64,000 nt of DNA, from contig NZ_RKQQ01000001.1 in the NCBI RefSeq assembly GCF_003814815.1, positions 124,001 through 188,000 of the forward strand, given 5' to 3'. The notes under the pieces were generated by a model. That model was not told where the DNA came from, made no database searches, and saw only the letters and a list, made by a program, of their open reading frames with translations. This document shows positions 40,333 to 48,829 of the stretch, in pieces (the stretch's first letter is position 1; every line of letters starts with the position of its first letter). Source of the stretch: Salisediminibacterium halotolerans. Lineage in GTDB: Bacteria; Bacillota; Bacilli; Bacillales; Salisediminibacteriaceae. Made by a program: the position numbers and the translations under genes.

Positions 40333-42741
40333 TTAATAGATATCTCCCGCTCGAAGTTTTTCCGCCACTCTTTTTTGTTCTTTCTCATCTGTGCTCAATG
40401 CTAAAACACGTTGTCCTTTCACATAAATTCGACCTTTACCGATACCTTTTAGATCAGATTGCTCGTAGGCAACTTCGTTGGCTGGTGAACCTTTATTAAG
40501 ATCAAAAGATTTCCCGCGTCGAAAAGACGCTTTTTCTTTATCATAATTCAGGTATATCAACTGTTTTTCGACAGCTATCTGCTCTTTTTTAGCAAGTCTT
40601 TTAAAACGATTCATAAAATATGTATGAAACGATAAATCGGAATATAATTCATTAAATCTTAAATTGATTTCATCTTTTTTAAACATTTCCTCCTGTGCTG
40701 AAAGAGAATCTCCAAACTCTTGAGATTTAAGGTTTCTTATCTCAGTCAGTTTTTCTTTTTTATCATCTTCAAGTGCTTTCGTTTCAGCCCTCAGCTCTGA
40801 AATTTTCCGATTATACATATTGCTATGTTTCTTTTCAGCTTCATATTTTGCATTTAATTCCTTATTCTCAGCATCAATTGCATCGATTAATTTCTTAGAT
40901 TCATTTATTTCTCTTTCCTTTTTAGCAATATACATATTTAACTTTTCAAATTTTTCTGCGGTACTAGTAAGTTCATGTTCTGACTGTTCTAATTCTGTTT
41001 GTTTTTCTTTTCTCTCGTTCTCGTAATTTTCGACAGTTTCAATCAGACGGTCCAGTTTTTTTACATTCTCATTGTAATCTTCCTCAATGATTTTTTTATC
41101 ATCTTTTAATTTTTGAATTTTCGTTTCATAACTGCTCACTTCATTATCTTTCTGACCTATCTCTTCGTTTAGTTCGGCAATTTTCTTTTCTAGGTCTTCC
41201 CGAGTCGTATCAAGACTATTATATGATTCAATGTAATTATTTAACTTATTTTCTAAAAGTTCCTCTTGATTTGCTTTAGAATTTATTTCAGCTTGCATTT
41301 TATGTAACTCGTCTTCTTTTAGTTTCTGATAACTCTCATAATCATTTTGTAATTGCGCATTTTTCTGTTCAAATTCTTGATATTTCAGCTCATAATGTTT
41401 CACACCTTCATTCTTTTCATCGATCAATGTCTGAATTTCATTTATTCGTTTCTGTTTCTCCGTCAATTCTTCTTGCTGTTCCTTCGAGAGTTTTTTAAGT
41501 TGCTTTTGTAACTCATCGACGTCTTCTGTTAATTGATTTTTTTCTTCCCAATAAGAGTTATTCAGATTTTCAGCTTCATGAAGTTTCTCTGAAATTTCAT
41601 GATAATTTAGTTCAATAGTTGCTTTTTCTGTTGAGATATTTTCTAGCTCCAGCTCAAATTTCTCTTTTTCTGCTTGGTAATTTTTCTTCAATTCTTCATT
41701 TTTTTTCTGTACTGCAGCCAGATCTTTCTCATACTTCGTTTTTGTATTTTTCGTTTCATTTAATTCCTTTGTGATGCTGTCAATTTCTTCACGGCTCATT
41801 TTTTTCTCATTCGCTAAACGGTGTTTCTCTTTATTTAATGCTTCAATTTCTTTGTGCCGATCTTTCAGTGTTTTCGATAATCGCTTCCTTTCCGATTCCA
41901 AATAACTTTTTTTCTGTTGCTCTTCCGTTAACTGTTCTTCCGCTTTTTCTAATCCTTCTTTTACACTGTGACTTTCTATTATTAATTCTTCCGTCTTCCT
42001 TTTTTGTTCGTCTAATTTTATGTTTTGAATATTCAACTGCTGTTCTAATGACTCTTTGTCTTTTAATAATTTCATTCGTTTATAAACTAAATCACTCTTT
42101 TCTTTTTCACCTTTCTCAATGGTTTCTTTTAACTCGGTGATGTATTGATAATCTTTGCTGTTTTGCAATTTCTCTTGCATTGTATGTATTTCTGACTCTT
42201 TATCCGTGATATTATTTTCCAATTCTTCTTTCTCACTCAGCATTTCTTGCATTCTTAATTCGTTTTGCATCATCGCTAATTCCGTTTCATCATCGAATTC
42301 TGGGTAATTTAGCTTTTGTCTGGCATTAAAACTTTTCTTCTCTTCTTCCGAAAGTCTAGCTGTTAAAATTTTACTTTTTACTAACGGAGTTGATTCCTCA
42401 CCCGTTTCAGTCAGTATCGTAATAAGGAAAAGCTGCACTATGAACAAACCGGTTATCGTTATGAATGTTATCGGGATCAAAAGAAGCAGAAAACTGCTTA
42501 AAAGCACAAAACTTCCTTCTTTCGTTTTTTGCATAACAGGTTTGTTATCCCACTTAATCAGCTTTTGGTGTTTCAACACCAGTAACAGCCCAGATAACAT
42601 CACAGCCCATATGAAATTATTAAGCATTGGCGCCTCGACATAATTGTGTACAGCTGCCATGCTGATGGCTAATAACAATATTATCGGTATTATTGACTTA
42701 TTCTTTGCCAAAATTTTATAAAAAATTATATTTTTTCGCAT
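40333..42741 (-). CDS. Membrane-anchored giant coiled-coil protein with small C-terminal domain
   Basis: This is an 802-residue protein. Four membrane helices are predicted in the first 110 residues (about 17-33, 42-57, 77-93, 94-108). An almost unbroken coiled coil follows, from about 130 to 690, rich in Glu, Lys, Asn and Gln. A compact C-terminal domain of about 105 residues ends it. That domain reads, in pieces, Phe-Met-Asn-Arg-Phe-Lys-Arg-Leu, Gly-Lys-Ser-Phe-Asp-Leu, Gly-Arg-Ile-Tyr-Val and Arg-Val-Leu-Ala-Leu-Ser, an order reminiscent of RelE/ParE folds (weak). I know no named family. ATG 42741 follows AAAAGGA. It is divergent from the next gene with only 48 bases between, in AT-rich surroundings. 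Confidence 0.7.
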   Translation of the reverse strand: MRKNIIFYKILAKNKSIIPIILLLAISMAAVHNYVEAPMLNNFIWAVMLSGLLLVLKHQKLIKWDNKPVMQKTKEGSFVLLSSFLLLLIPITFITITGLFIVQLFLITILTETGEESTPLVKSKILTARLSEEEKKSFNARQKLNYPEFDDETELAMMQNELRMQEMLSEKEELENNITDKESEIHTMQEKLQNSKDYQYITELKETIEKGEKEKSDLVYKRMKLLKDKESLEQQLNIQNIKLDEQKRKTEELIIESHSVKEGLEKAEEQLTEEQQKKSYLESERKRLSKTLKDRHKEIEALNKEKHRLANEKKMSREEIDSITKELNETKNTKTKYEKDLAAVQKKNEELKKNYQAEKEKFELELENISTEKATIELNYHEISEKLHEAENLNNSYWEEKNQLTEDVDELQKQLKKLSKEQQEELTEKQKRINEIQTLIDEKNEGVKHYELKYQEFEQKNAQLQNDYESYQKLKEDELHKMQAEINSKANQEELLENKLNNYIESYNSLDTTREDLEKKIAELNEEIGQKDNEVSSYETKIQKLKDDKKIIEEDYNENVKKLDRLIETVENYENERKEKQTELEQSEHELTSTAEKFEKLNMYIAKKEREINESKKLIDAIDAENKELNAKYEAEKKHSNMYNRKISELRAETKALEDDKKEKLTEIRNLKSQEFGDSLSAQEEMFKKDEINLRFNELYSDLSFHTYFMNRFKRLAKKEQIAVEKQLIYLNYDKEKASFRRGKSFDLNKGSPANEVAYEQSDLKGIGKGRIYVKGQRVLALSTDEKEQKRVAEKLRAGDIY

Positions 42742-42789
42742 GTATATCATCCTTTTTTATCTTATAATAACTGCGAGGAGGTTTTTTTA

Positions 42790-43605
42790 ATGGTTAACAT
42801 CCAGACAATCAAAGAACAGGCTGTGTACTTTACCAAACGCTTAATTTTCATCTCTCTTATTCTGTTTTCATTGCATCTTTTTACAAATGAAATGATACCA
42901 ATTATGGACGGTTACAAAATAGAAATTATTAACATAGCGGACTTTATCATGAATCATGCAGCGATTTTTATAATCACAATGTTCATAGCGATCGTTTTGT
43001 TTTATACCATAAAAAGCATCGGTAAAAAAATTCGCTTCTTATTCAGCGAAGAAACAACTGTTAAAGATATTTATGAAGAAAGTCTCGATGCCTGGAAAGC
43101 AAAAAATTATGACTCTGTTTATGAAAATATGAACTATATTTACCAGATGTCACAAAAAGAAAATATACATAATGTTTATACTGAAACTGCTAAAGCTACA
43201 ATCATGTTTCAAAGAACTGATTTCTCCGCAGAAACTCTTACAAAAGAAGATGCAGTGCCGGTTATTGATGCCCTAATAAGCACCTACAACTATAAAGAAT
43301 TAAACTTAAACACGATTCATTTGTCGTATTCCTTTTTGCATCTAATAAAAATGGAAGAGGACATTAGCAAAAAAGCGGTTTTACATTTAATCGTTTCCTT
43401 CTTGTTCAGCCGAGCAGATCCAGTGAATTTCGACAATCGTGTGAAAATGGAAGCGCGCATTTTTCAATCATACTTCGAACAAAATACAGACTCTATCCTT
43501 AATCTTATTTCAAATGAAACCTTTCAAACGATGACCCATAATTCAGCGTTAAGTGAGGAAGAGTTCAGAACACAAATCATTCCGTTTCTAGCAGAACAAA
43601 CTTAA
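42790..43605 (+). CDS. Two-helix membrane protein of unknown function
   Basis: This is a 271-residue protein. Two membrane helices (about 16-33 and 50-70) are followed by a cytoplasmic, mostly helical domain of 190 residues with the opening Ile-Tyr-Glu-Glu-Ser-Leu-Asp-Ala-Trp-Lys-Ala-Lys-Asn-Tyr, which resembles a TPR-like helix pair. No catalytic motif is visible and I recognise no family. GAGGAGG lies 8 bases before the ATG. It is divergent from the coiled-coil gene and probably shares its control region. A partnership between the two membrane proteins is inferred from position only. Confidence 0.65.
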   Translation: MVNIQTIKEQAVYFTKRLIFISLILFSLHLFTNEMIPIMDGYKIEIINIADFIMNHAAIFIITMFIAIVLFYTIKSIGKKIRFLFSEETTVKDIYEESLDAWKAKNYDSVYENMNYIYQMSQKENIHNVYTETAKATIMFQRTDFSAETLTKEDAVPVIDALISTYNYKELNLNTIHLSYSFLHLIKMEEDISKKAVLHLIVSFLFSRADPVNFDNRVKMEARIFQSYFEQNTDSILNLISNETFQTMTHNSALSEEEFRTQIIPFLAEQT

Positions 43606-44033
43606 CATCAGCGGTAGTGAATGACTAAAAATCGAATCTTTCGGTACCGTCAATAAGTTTTTAAAACCCTCTAGGTTAACCTTAGTCATTAGTTAACTTA
43701 TTCTGCTGTTATTCCATACATTAAATCCGTTACGTCCATCGAACATTATGTGAAGTTCAGAACCCATTTCCTTTAAGTCTCGAAGTTTGCGTGCTGCTCA
43801 CTTTTTATTACATTCGTCTGAAATTAGATAGATTATCTTTCCACGGCTTCTTTAGAAGGGAGGCTGTTCATCTTTTTTAAAAACTATTCAAATTCGTTCG
43901 AGGATATCCTAATCTTCAAGAATTTTTACAAAAAATATTGAATGTCATCAAAAATGCTGTTAGATAACTAGACGCCCGAAAAGCACCCATACGGTTACCA
44001 TAACTGAACCATCGCAATTGACCTAGATTTAAA
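43606..44033. other. AT-rich gap with decayed coding sequence
   Basis: No intact gene lies here. On the minus strand at 43693-43851 a degenerate frame is visible (listed separately). The remainder toward 44033 has stops in all frames. No terminator that I can defend follows the 42790 gene. Confidence 0.4.
43693..43851 (-). pseudogene. Decayed gene fragment
   Basis: On the minus strand a frame reads Gly-Lys-Ile-Ile-Tyr-Leu-Ile-Ser-Asp-Glu-Cys-Asn-Lys-Lys, stop, then Ala-Ala-Arg-Lys-Leu-Arg-Asp-Leu-Lys-Glu-Met-Gly. It continues His-Ile-Met-Phe-Asp-Gly-Arg-Asn-Gly-Phe-Asn-Val-Trp to a stop. The protein-like composition on both sides of a single TGA, without a start or ribosome binding site, suggests the end of a lost gene. 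The family is unknown. It could be chance in 160 bases. Confidence 0.35.
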
Positions 44034-45761
44034 CTAGCGTCCTAATTTCTCTCGTTGGTTTATGTAGCGGTCATATGCTTGTTGAATTTGCTCTTTTTCA
44101 ACGAGTGCTTTTTCTGCAAGTGAACGAAAGGAGTCTTGTGTTCCTTGTCTCATTTTTTCCTTTGCTTGGAGCAAATGCAGGTAGAAATCCTTTTTCATAC
44201 GATCTCGTGTTTTTTCTACTTTATCAGTCTCATAAACGACACTTGCTAAAACATCATCTAGATGTTCAGACACCACCGAATAATCGCGGAAAAAGGTGAT
44301 CGCCTCGGCATACTGTTGTTGTATTTTTTGATGCGACTTTTCTTCACTTAAAGCCTTTGAAAACTTCTTTAATCCTTGGTCGATAATAACATAGCGTTGT
44401 TTAAACCATGATTTAAGTTTTCGATAAGCTACATCATCATAGGAAGGGTTCAACCAACGCTTGAGGACAAATGAAGGCTCGTAATTTTCAGCAAGCCCTT
44501 TTTCAAACTCTTGAAGTTCTTCCTTTATCGATTGCAATATTTTCGGAACTTCATTTAAAAACGCTTTTTGTTTTTCTACTACATCATCTTTCTTTTCATC
44601 AAATTGCTTTTGATAACTTGCCTCGATGGTTGATTTAGCTGAATTTAAGTCAGTATTCACCTTTTCAACCATCGCAGTAATTGCTAACCGTTCTTTTTCC
44701 TGGTCGTGTTCGATCGCTTGTTGAACCCGCTTGACTGTATTTTCATAATCGTAAAAAGCTTCTTTCATCGACTTTTCTTTCACGATATTGGTCCCCACTT
44801 TGCCTCCGACTGCACCGACAATACCTACGACAACACCGCCAACGACTGCACCTGCCGGACCACCGACAGCTCCTATCACAGCGCCTGTTTGAGCACCAGC
44901 ATAACCACCTCCTCCCACTCCTGCTGCGTCTAGACCAACGTTTTTCATTGACGAGCCAAAATCAGTTTTATTCTGGCTATGTAACTTCACTTCTCTATAG
45001 GAGGACATAATTAAACTGACAACTGGGATACCAGCCCCCATAGTCGAATCAATTTGATCTATTGACGTTAAACTATCATGTGCCATCTCATGAATTTTCT
45101 CTGCTGATATATCATCCAAAACCATGACATTATCATATCCTTCATAAGCTGTTCCTAAATCTTCGTTGGTTATCACTGGAATGTCAGGGTATGTCTCGAA
45201 GTGATTGGCGATCACCTGAGGGGTTTCACCCCCTTTAATCTGCCAAGGTTCACCATCCAACAATACATCCCAACCTTCTTGATTCGATGCATCTGGCAAT
45301 TCAACATCATAGCCCATCTCTTCTAGTACATCAGCAGAGTGCATTTCCATCACATAGCCTTCAAACCTTGTCATCCATCCATCTGCCGAATCAGTATTTA
45401 ACACATCCAGATATTTATCACTGACATAATCGGTTAGATTGTTAAAGTTACTTAAATCATCGGCAAAAGCAAAGTCCAACGAGTCAATTACCTTTGGATC
45501 CACTTTGCTTAAGTAATACATCGAAGGGATTCCACCAACAGCACCAACTCCTCCTGCCTCTCTCCATCTTGAAGCAAAGCGAGGATTACGTGTTCTTATT
45601 TTCACTCCATTCAGCTTATCCTCAGGGTTTTCCCATTGCAATTTCTCTTCAGAAGGAAGTACGTGAGCCAGCCTCTCAGTATATACGCTTTCTTTACGAT
45701 ACCTCCATACGACATATACCCCCGTACTTAAAAGTATTCCCAAAATTATAGCCTCAAACAT
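44034..45761 (-). CDS. Membrane-anchored PD-(D/E)xK-like protein with glycine zipper and coiled coils
   Basis: This is a 575-residue protein. One N-terminal membrane helix lies at 4-20. A central domain at about 130-225 has Glu134/Glu139, Gly-Trp-Asp165, and Trp-Gln174-Ile-Lys176-Gly-Gly, that is D-x8-Q-x-K, the arrangement of PD-(D/E)xK nucleases with Gln for Glu. From 276 to 325 comes a glycine zipper (Gly-X3-Gly repeats, two membrane passes), as in some channel-forming or toxin-translocating proteins. After 330 it is charged coiled coil to the end. ATG 45761 follows GGGTG. I know no named family with this order. It looks like a conflict or defence protein, inferred from architecture and neighbourhood. 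Confidence 0.68.
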   Translation of the reverse strand: MFEAIILGILLSTGVYVVWRYRKESVYTERLAHVLPSEEKLQWENPEDKLNGVKIRTRNPRFASRWREAGGVGAVGGIPSMYYLSKVDPKVIDSLDFAFADDLSNFNNLTDYVSDKYLDVLNTDSADGWMTRFEGYVMEMHSADVLEEMGYDVELPDASNQEGWDVLLDGEPWQIKGGETPQVIANHFETYPDIPVITNEDLGTAYEGYDNVMVLDDISAEKIHEMAHDSLTSIDQIDSTMGAGIPVVSLIMSSYREVKLHSQNKTDFGSSMKNVGLDAAGVGGGGYAGAQTGAVIGAVGGPAGAVVGGVVVGIVGAVGGKVGTNIVKEKSMKEAFYDYENTVKRVQQAIEHDQEKERLAITAMVEKVNTDLNSAKSTIEASYQKQFDEKKDDVVEKQKAFLNEVPKILQSIKEELQEFEKGLAENYEPSFVLKRWLNPSYDDVAYRKLKSWFKQRYVIIDQGLKKFSKALSEEKSHQKIQQQYAEAITFFRDYSVVSEHLDDVLASVVYETDKVEKTRDRMKKDFYLHLLQAKEKMRQGTQDSFRSLAEKALVEKEQIQQAYDRYINQREKLGR

Positions 45762-45770
45762 CTGCAACAC

Positions 45771-46531
45771 ACCCTATACTATAAGAAGTTATTATGAAAA
45801 TTATACACACAGGTATTTTTTACTAGATAAATAATAACATAAAATCTGGAATGGATTGTTACTTTTTTCAATCGATCATAAAGACTTGGCACTTTACACA
45901 ACTTCTATTGACTAGGGAATTTCCCCGGAATAATTCTTTGTTTAGGTGATATCCTGACCATTAAACCTGCTTTAATCTTGCAAGACAGGAGCTTAGTTGC
46001 AGATTATCCATTCTCAGAAGAATGCCTCAGCTTAGACATTGTGTACTTTATATGATTTTGTGTCACACTTGAATCACGGAATTGACATGAAACGGGTTCA
46101 ATTGCATCGTTAATCTCGGTAACAATTGATTTCCCCGATTGATTTCCCCGCATGAAAGAAAATATCAATTCCAGCAACTGAAACAGTTTGACCCTCTAAA
46201 TTATTTAACTTCGAATTAGACGCGTCTTCAGTTTATACATCTACTCGCTCTTCATTTTCAAAAGCACTTGTACCAATCTGCGTAACGATCACTTCATTCA
46301 CAGAAATGAATAATGTTTCATTTTCACCTACAAACATGATCATTAGTTGCCGCGGACTGCAATAACGAGATTTATTACCTCTTTATTTTTAAGATAGTTT
46401 CCAGCTAGCGTTAAATTCCGTACCGTTTAATAATATGTACTCATCTTCCCCTCCCTATTTCGTAGCAAAAGATAAACAATTAGCTATTTTAAACATTTTT
46501 ATCAAATTCTCTATATTTATCTTCACTCATG
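45771..46531. other. Long AT-rich gap with remnants of a decayed leftward gene
   Basis: On the minus strand between about 46337 and 45960 protein-like stretches appear in different frames. One starts at ATG 46337 (Met-Phe-Val-Gly-Glu-Asn-Glu-Thr-Leu), has a TAA, and continues to Val-Ala-Gly-Ile-Asp-Ile-Phe-Phe-His. Another frame reads Glu-Ile-Asn-Asp-Ala-Ile-Glu-Pro-Val-Ser. Stops and frameshifts break them. I take this as a dead gene of unknown family. The 45771-45900 part holds the promoter region of the preceding gene. Nothing else is seen. Confidence 0.35.
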
Positions 46532-46562
46532 AAAAAATCCTCCGGAATAACCTCCGGAGGAT
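46532..46562 (-). terminator. Terminator of flagellin gene 1
   Basis: The arms ATCCTCCGGA and TCCGGAGGAT are followed by TTTTTT on the minus strand. The same hairpin ends the second flagellin gene (47665-47696). Confidence 0.92.
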
Positions 46563-46579
46563 CGTAAATGAACCGATTC

Positions 46580-47470
46580 TTATTGCAGCAGCTGCAATAC
46601 GTTTTGCGGCTGCTGGTTGGCTTGCGCGAGCATCGACTGTGACGCTTGGCCTAGAATGTTCGCACGCGTCTGCTCCATCATTTCCGCAGCCATGTCTGTA
46701 TCACGGATACGGGATTCTGCAGCGGAGAGGTTCTCCGAAGCGTTATCCAAGTTGGAGATTGTGTGCTCTAAGCGGTTTTGCACTGAACCGAGGTCCGAAC
46801 GCTGTTCAGAAACATTTGTAATAGCATCATTAATAGTTTCAATAGCAGCATCAGCAGCAGTTTGGCTAGAAACATCAATAGTATCATCAAGGTCTGTATT
46901 TGCACTTCCATCTAAATCAGCTGCCGCCGTTAACTCTCCTTCAAAAATTCCATCTGCTCCACTCGCGCTCATATCATCAATGTTCAATTCTATACTTTGA
47001 CCCGTATTTGCGCCAATCTGAAAAGTAAGAGCTTCCGTCTCATCTGCAAGATCTCCATTTAAAAGCTCTTGTGTATTAAATTCCGTATTATCAGAAATAC
47101 GATCAATTTCTTCAACGAGTTGATCGACTTCTGCTTGTATTGCTTCGCGGTCGCCTTCATCTACATTCGTATCGTTTGCGGACTGAACGGAGAGCTCACG
47201 CATACGCTGCAGGATGTCGTGCGTTTCATCTAAAGCGCCTTCGGCTGTCTGGATCAAAGAGATACCGTCTTGTGCGTTGCTACTTGCTTGATCCAAGCCG
47301 TTAATTTGCGCGCGCATTTTTTCCGAGATGTTCAAACCGGCAGCGTCGTCGCCAGCGCGGTTGATTTGCATGCCGGAAGACAGTTTCTCCATCGACTCCT
47401 GCTGGGCGTTGTTGTTCATTTCCAGTTGACGATGCGTGTTCATCGCCGGGATGTTGTTGTTAATAATCAT
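46580..47470 (-). CDS. hag: Flagellin (copy 1)
   Basis: This is a 296-residue flagellin. The N-terminal D0/D1 region starts [12 protein letters not shown] and has Arg-Ala-Gly-Asp-Asp-Ala-Ala-Gly-Leu. The C-terminal D0 ends [11 protein letters not shown]. The central 140-215 stretch is acidic and short, so no D2/D3 domains are present. Termini are almost identical to copy 2 while the centre differs, as in a tandem duplication with drift or conversion of the ends. It has its own sigma-D promoter, CsrA-type leader site and terminator. The protein is exported and polymerised under the FliD cap. Confidence 0.94.
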   Translation of the reverse strand: MIINNNIPAMNTHRQLEMNNNAQQESMEKLSSGMQINRAGDDAAGLNISEKMRAQINGLDQASSNAQDGISLIQTAEGALDETHDILQRMRELSVQSANDTNVDEGDREAIQAEVDQLVEEIDRISDNTEFNTQELLNGDLADETEALTFQIGANTGQSIELNIDDMSASGADGIFEGELTAAADLDGSANTDLDDTIDVSSQTAADAAIETINDAITNVSEQRSDLGSVQNRLEHTISNLDNASENLSAAESRIRDTDMAAEMMEQTRANILGQASQSMLAQANQQPQNVLQLLQ

Positions 47471-47501
47471 AAGTAATTCCTCCTTGAATTTTTCCTTCGA
47501 T

Positions 47502-47513
47502 CACATCCTTGTG
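47502..47513 (-). promoter_or_regulatory. Predicted CsrA-binding hairpin in flagellin leader 1
   Basis: On the transcript CACAAGGATGTG forms a 3-bp stem presenting AAGGAT, and includes the ACAAGGATGT core of the CsrA consensus. It lies 32 bases before the ATG, with a second GGA in the Shine-Dalgarno (AAGGAGG). This matches the two-site arrangement known for B. subtilis hag. Confidence 0.75.
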
Positions 47514-47586
47514 AGTGAAGGGTCTGGATTAAGGTGAAAGGAAAGACCGTCGGCCGCCGACCTTCGTAATTCACCCTTCCCTATCT

Positions 47587-47613
47587 ATATCGGAACTTAA
47601 TATAAATTGTTTA
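47587..47613 (-). promoter_or_regulatory. Sigma-D promoter of flagellin gene 1
   Basis: TAAA, 15 bases, TCCGATAT on the minus strand. This differs from consensus at only the first -10 base. It is about 120 bases upstream of the ATG. Confidence 0.88.
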
Positions 47614-47664
47614 GATATTTTAATTGTTTTTTCAAATTTCATGTATGTATCTTCAGCATTAACG

Positions 47665-47696
47665 AAAAAGATCCTCCGGAATAACCTCCGGAGGAT
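47665..47696 (-). terminator. Terminator of flagellin gene 2
   Basis: The same stem as after copy 1 (ATCCTCCGGA/TCCGGAGGAT), followed by CTTTTTCG on the minus strand. It separates the two flagellin transcription units. Confidence 0.9.
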
Positions 47697-47714
47697 CGTA
47701 AAATGAACCGATTC

Positions 47715-48602
47715 TTATTGCAGCAGTTGCAAGACGTTTTGCGGTTGCTGATTAGCTTGCGCGAGCATCGACTGTGACGCTTGACCAAGAATGTTCGCAC
47801 GAGTTTGCTCCATCATTTCCGCAGCCATGTCAGTGTCGCGAATACGTGACTCCGCAGCAGAGAGGTTCTCTGAAGCGTTATCCAAGTTGGAGATCGTGTG
47901 CTCTAAGCGGTTTTGAACGGAACCAAGATCGGATCGTTGCTCAGAAACATTTGTAATAGCGTCATTGATGTTTTCAATAGCTGTATTAGCCTGATCTTGA
48001 GTGGAAACATCAATTGTCTGATCGAGGTCAGTAGTAGCATCAGCATTATCCAACGTATCGGTTAAAGCATCTGCAGCAAAAATACCATCACCTAGAGCAT
48101 CAGTACCAGTGGCGCTCATATCTCCAATTTCTAATTCAATGTTTTGGTCTTCATTGGCACCAATATGGAAAGTCCCATTAAAATCTCCATCTAATAACTC
48201 TTGAGTGTTAAATTCTGTATTATCGGAAATACGATCAATTTCTTCAACGAGCTGATCTACTTCTGCTTGAATGGCTTCACGGTCGCCTTCGTCAACGTTC
48301 GTGTCGTTCGCTGACTGTACAGAAAGCTCACGCATGCGTTGCAGGATGTCATGTGTTTCGTCAAGCGCACCTTCGGCTGTTTGAATAAGCGAGATGCTGT
48401 CTTGCGCGTTGCTGCTTGCTTGGTCCAAGCCGTTAATTTGCGCGCGCATCTTTTCGGAGATGTTCAGTCCTGCTGCATCATCACCTGCACGGTTGATTTG
48501 CATGCCGGAAGACAGTTTCTCCATCGACTCCTGCTGTGCTTGGTTGTTCGTTTCCATTTGGCGATGCGTATTCATCGCCGGGATGTTGTTGTTAATAATC
48601 AT
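47715..48602 (-). CDS. hag: Flagellin (copy 2)
   Basis: This 295-residue flagellin is nearly identical to copy 1 over about residues 1-145 and the last 80, differing mainly in the middle (residues 146-215). The nucleotide sequence of the ends differs at many third positions, so the copies are not recent identical duplicates. Their ends are kept alike at protein level. Leader, promoter and terminator are also duplicated. Two filaments or a mixed filament are possible. Expression of both under sigma-D and CsrA is expected from the shared leader. Confidence 0.94.
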   Translation of the reverse strand: MIINNNIPAMNTHRQMETNNQAQQESMEKLSSGMQINRAGDDAAGLNISEKMRAQINGLDQASSNAQDSISLIQTAEGALDETHDILQRMRELSVQSANDTNVDEGDREAIQAEVDQLVEEIDRISDNTEFNTQELLDGDFNGTFHIGANEDQNIELEIGDMSATGTDALGDGIFAADALTDTLDNADATTDLDQTIDVSTQDQANTAIENINDAITNVSEQRSDLGSVQNRLEHTISNLDNASENLSAAESRIRDTDMAAEMMEQTRANILGQASQSMLAQANQQPQNVLQLLQ

Positions 48603-48633
48603 AAGTAATTCCTCCTTGAATTTTTCCTTCGGT

Positions 48634-48645
48634 CACATCCTTGTG
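48634..48645 (-). promoter_or_regulatory. Predicted CsrA-binding hairpin in flagellin leader 2
   Basis: CACAAGGATGTG, identical to the site in leader 1 and at the same distance from the ATG, although surrounding leader bases differ. Confidence 0.75.
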
Positions 48646-48718
48646 AGTGAAGGGTCTGGATTAAAGTGAAAGGGAAGACCGTCGGCCGCCGGTCTTCCGT
48701 ATTCACCTTTCCCTCCCT

Positions 48719-48745
48719 ATATCGGAGCTGTTTTAATAATGTTTA
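48719..48745 (-). promoter_or_regulatory. Sigma-D promoter of flagellin gene 2
   Basis: TAAA, 15 bases, TCCGATAT on the minus strand, about 120 bases before the ATG. Confidence 0.88.
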
Positions 48746-48785
48746 GGGATTTTTATAATTTTTTCTAATAAAATTTTATTGCATA

Positions 48786-48821
48786 CAAAAACCGCCCCCG
48801 TGGTTTTTCGCAAGGGCGGTT
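48786..48821 (-). terminator. Terminator of the LuxR-type gene
   Basis: AACCGCCC with GGGCGGTT arms, and TTTTTG following on the minus strand. It lies 9 bases past the stop codon. Confidence 0.85.
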
Positions 48822-48829
48822 CAGATGGT

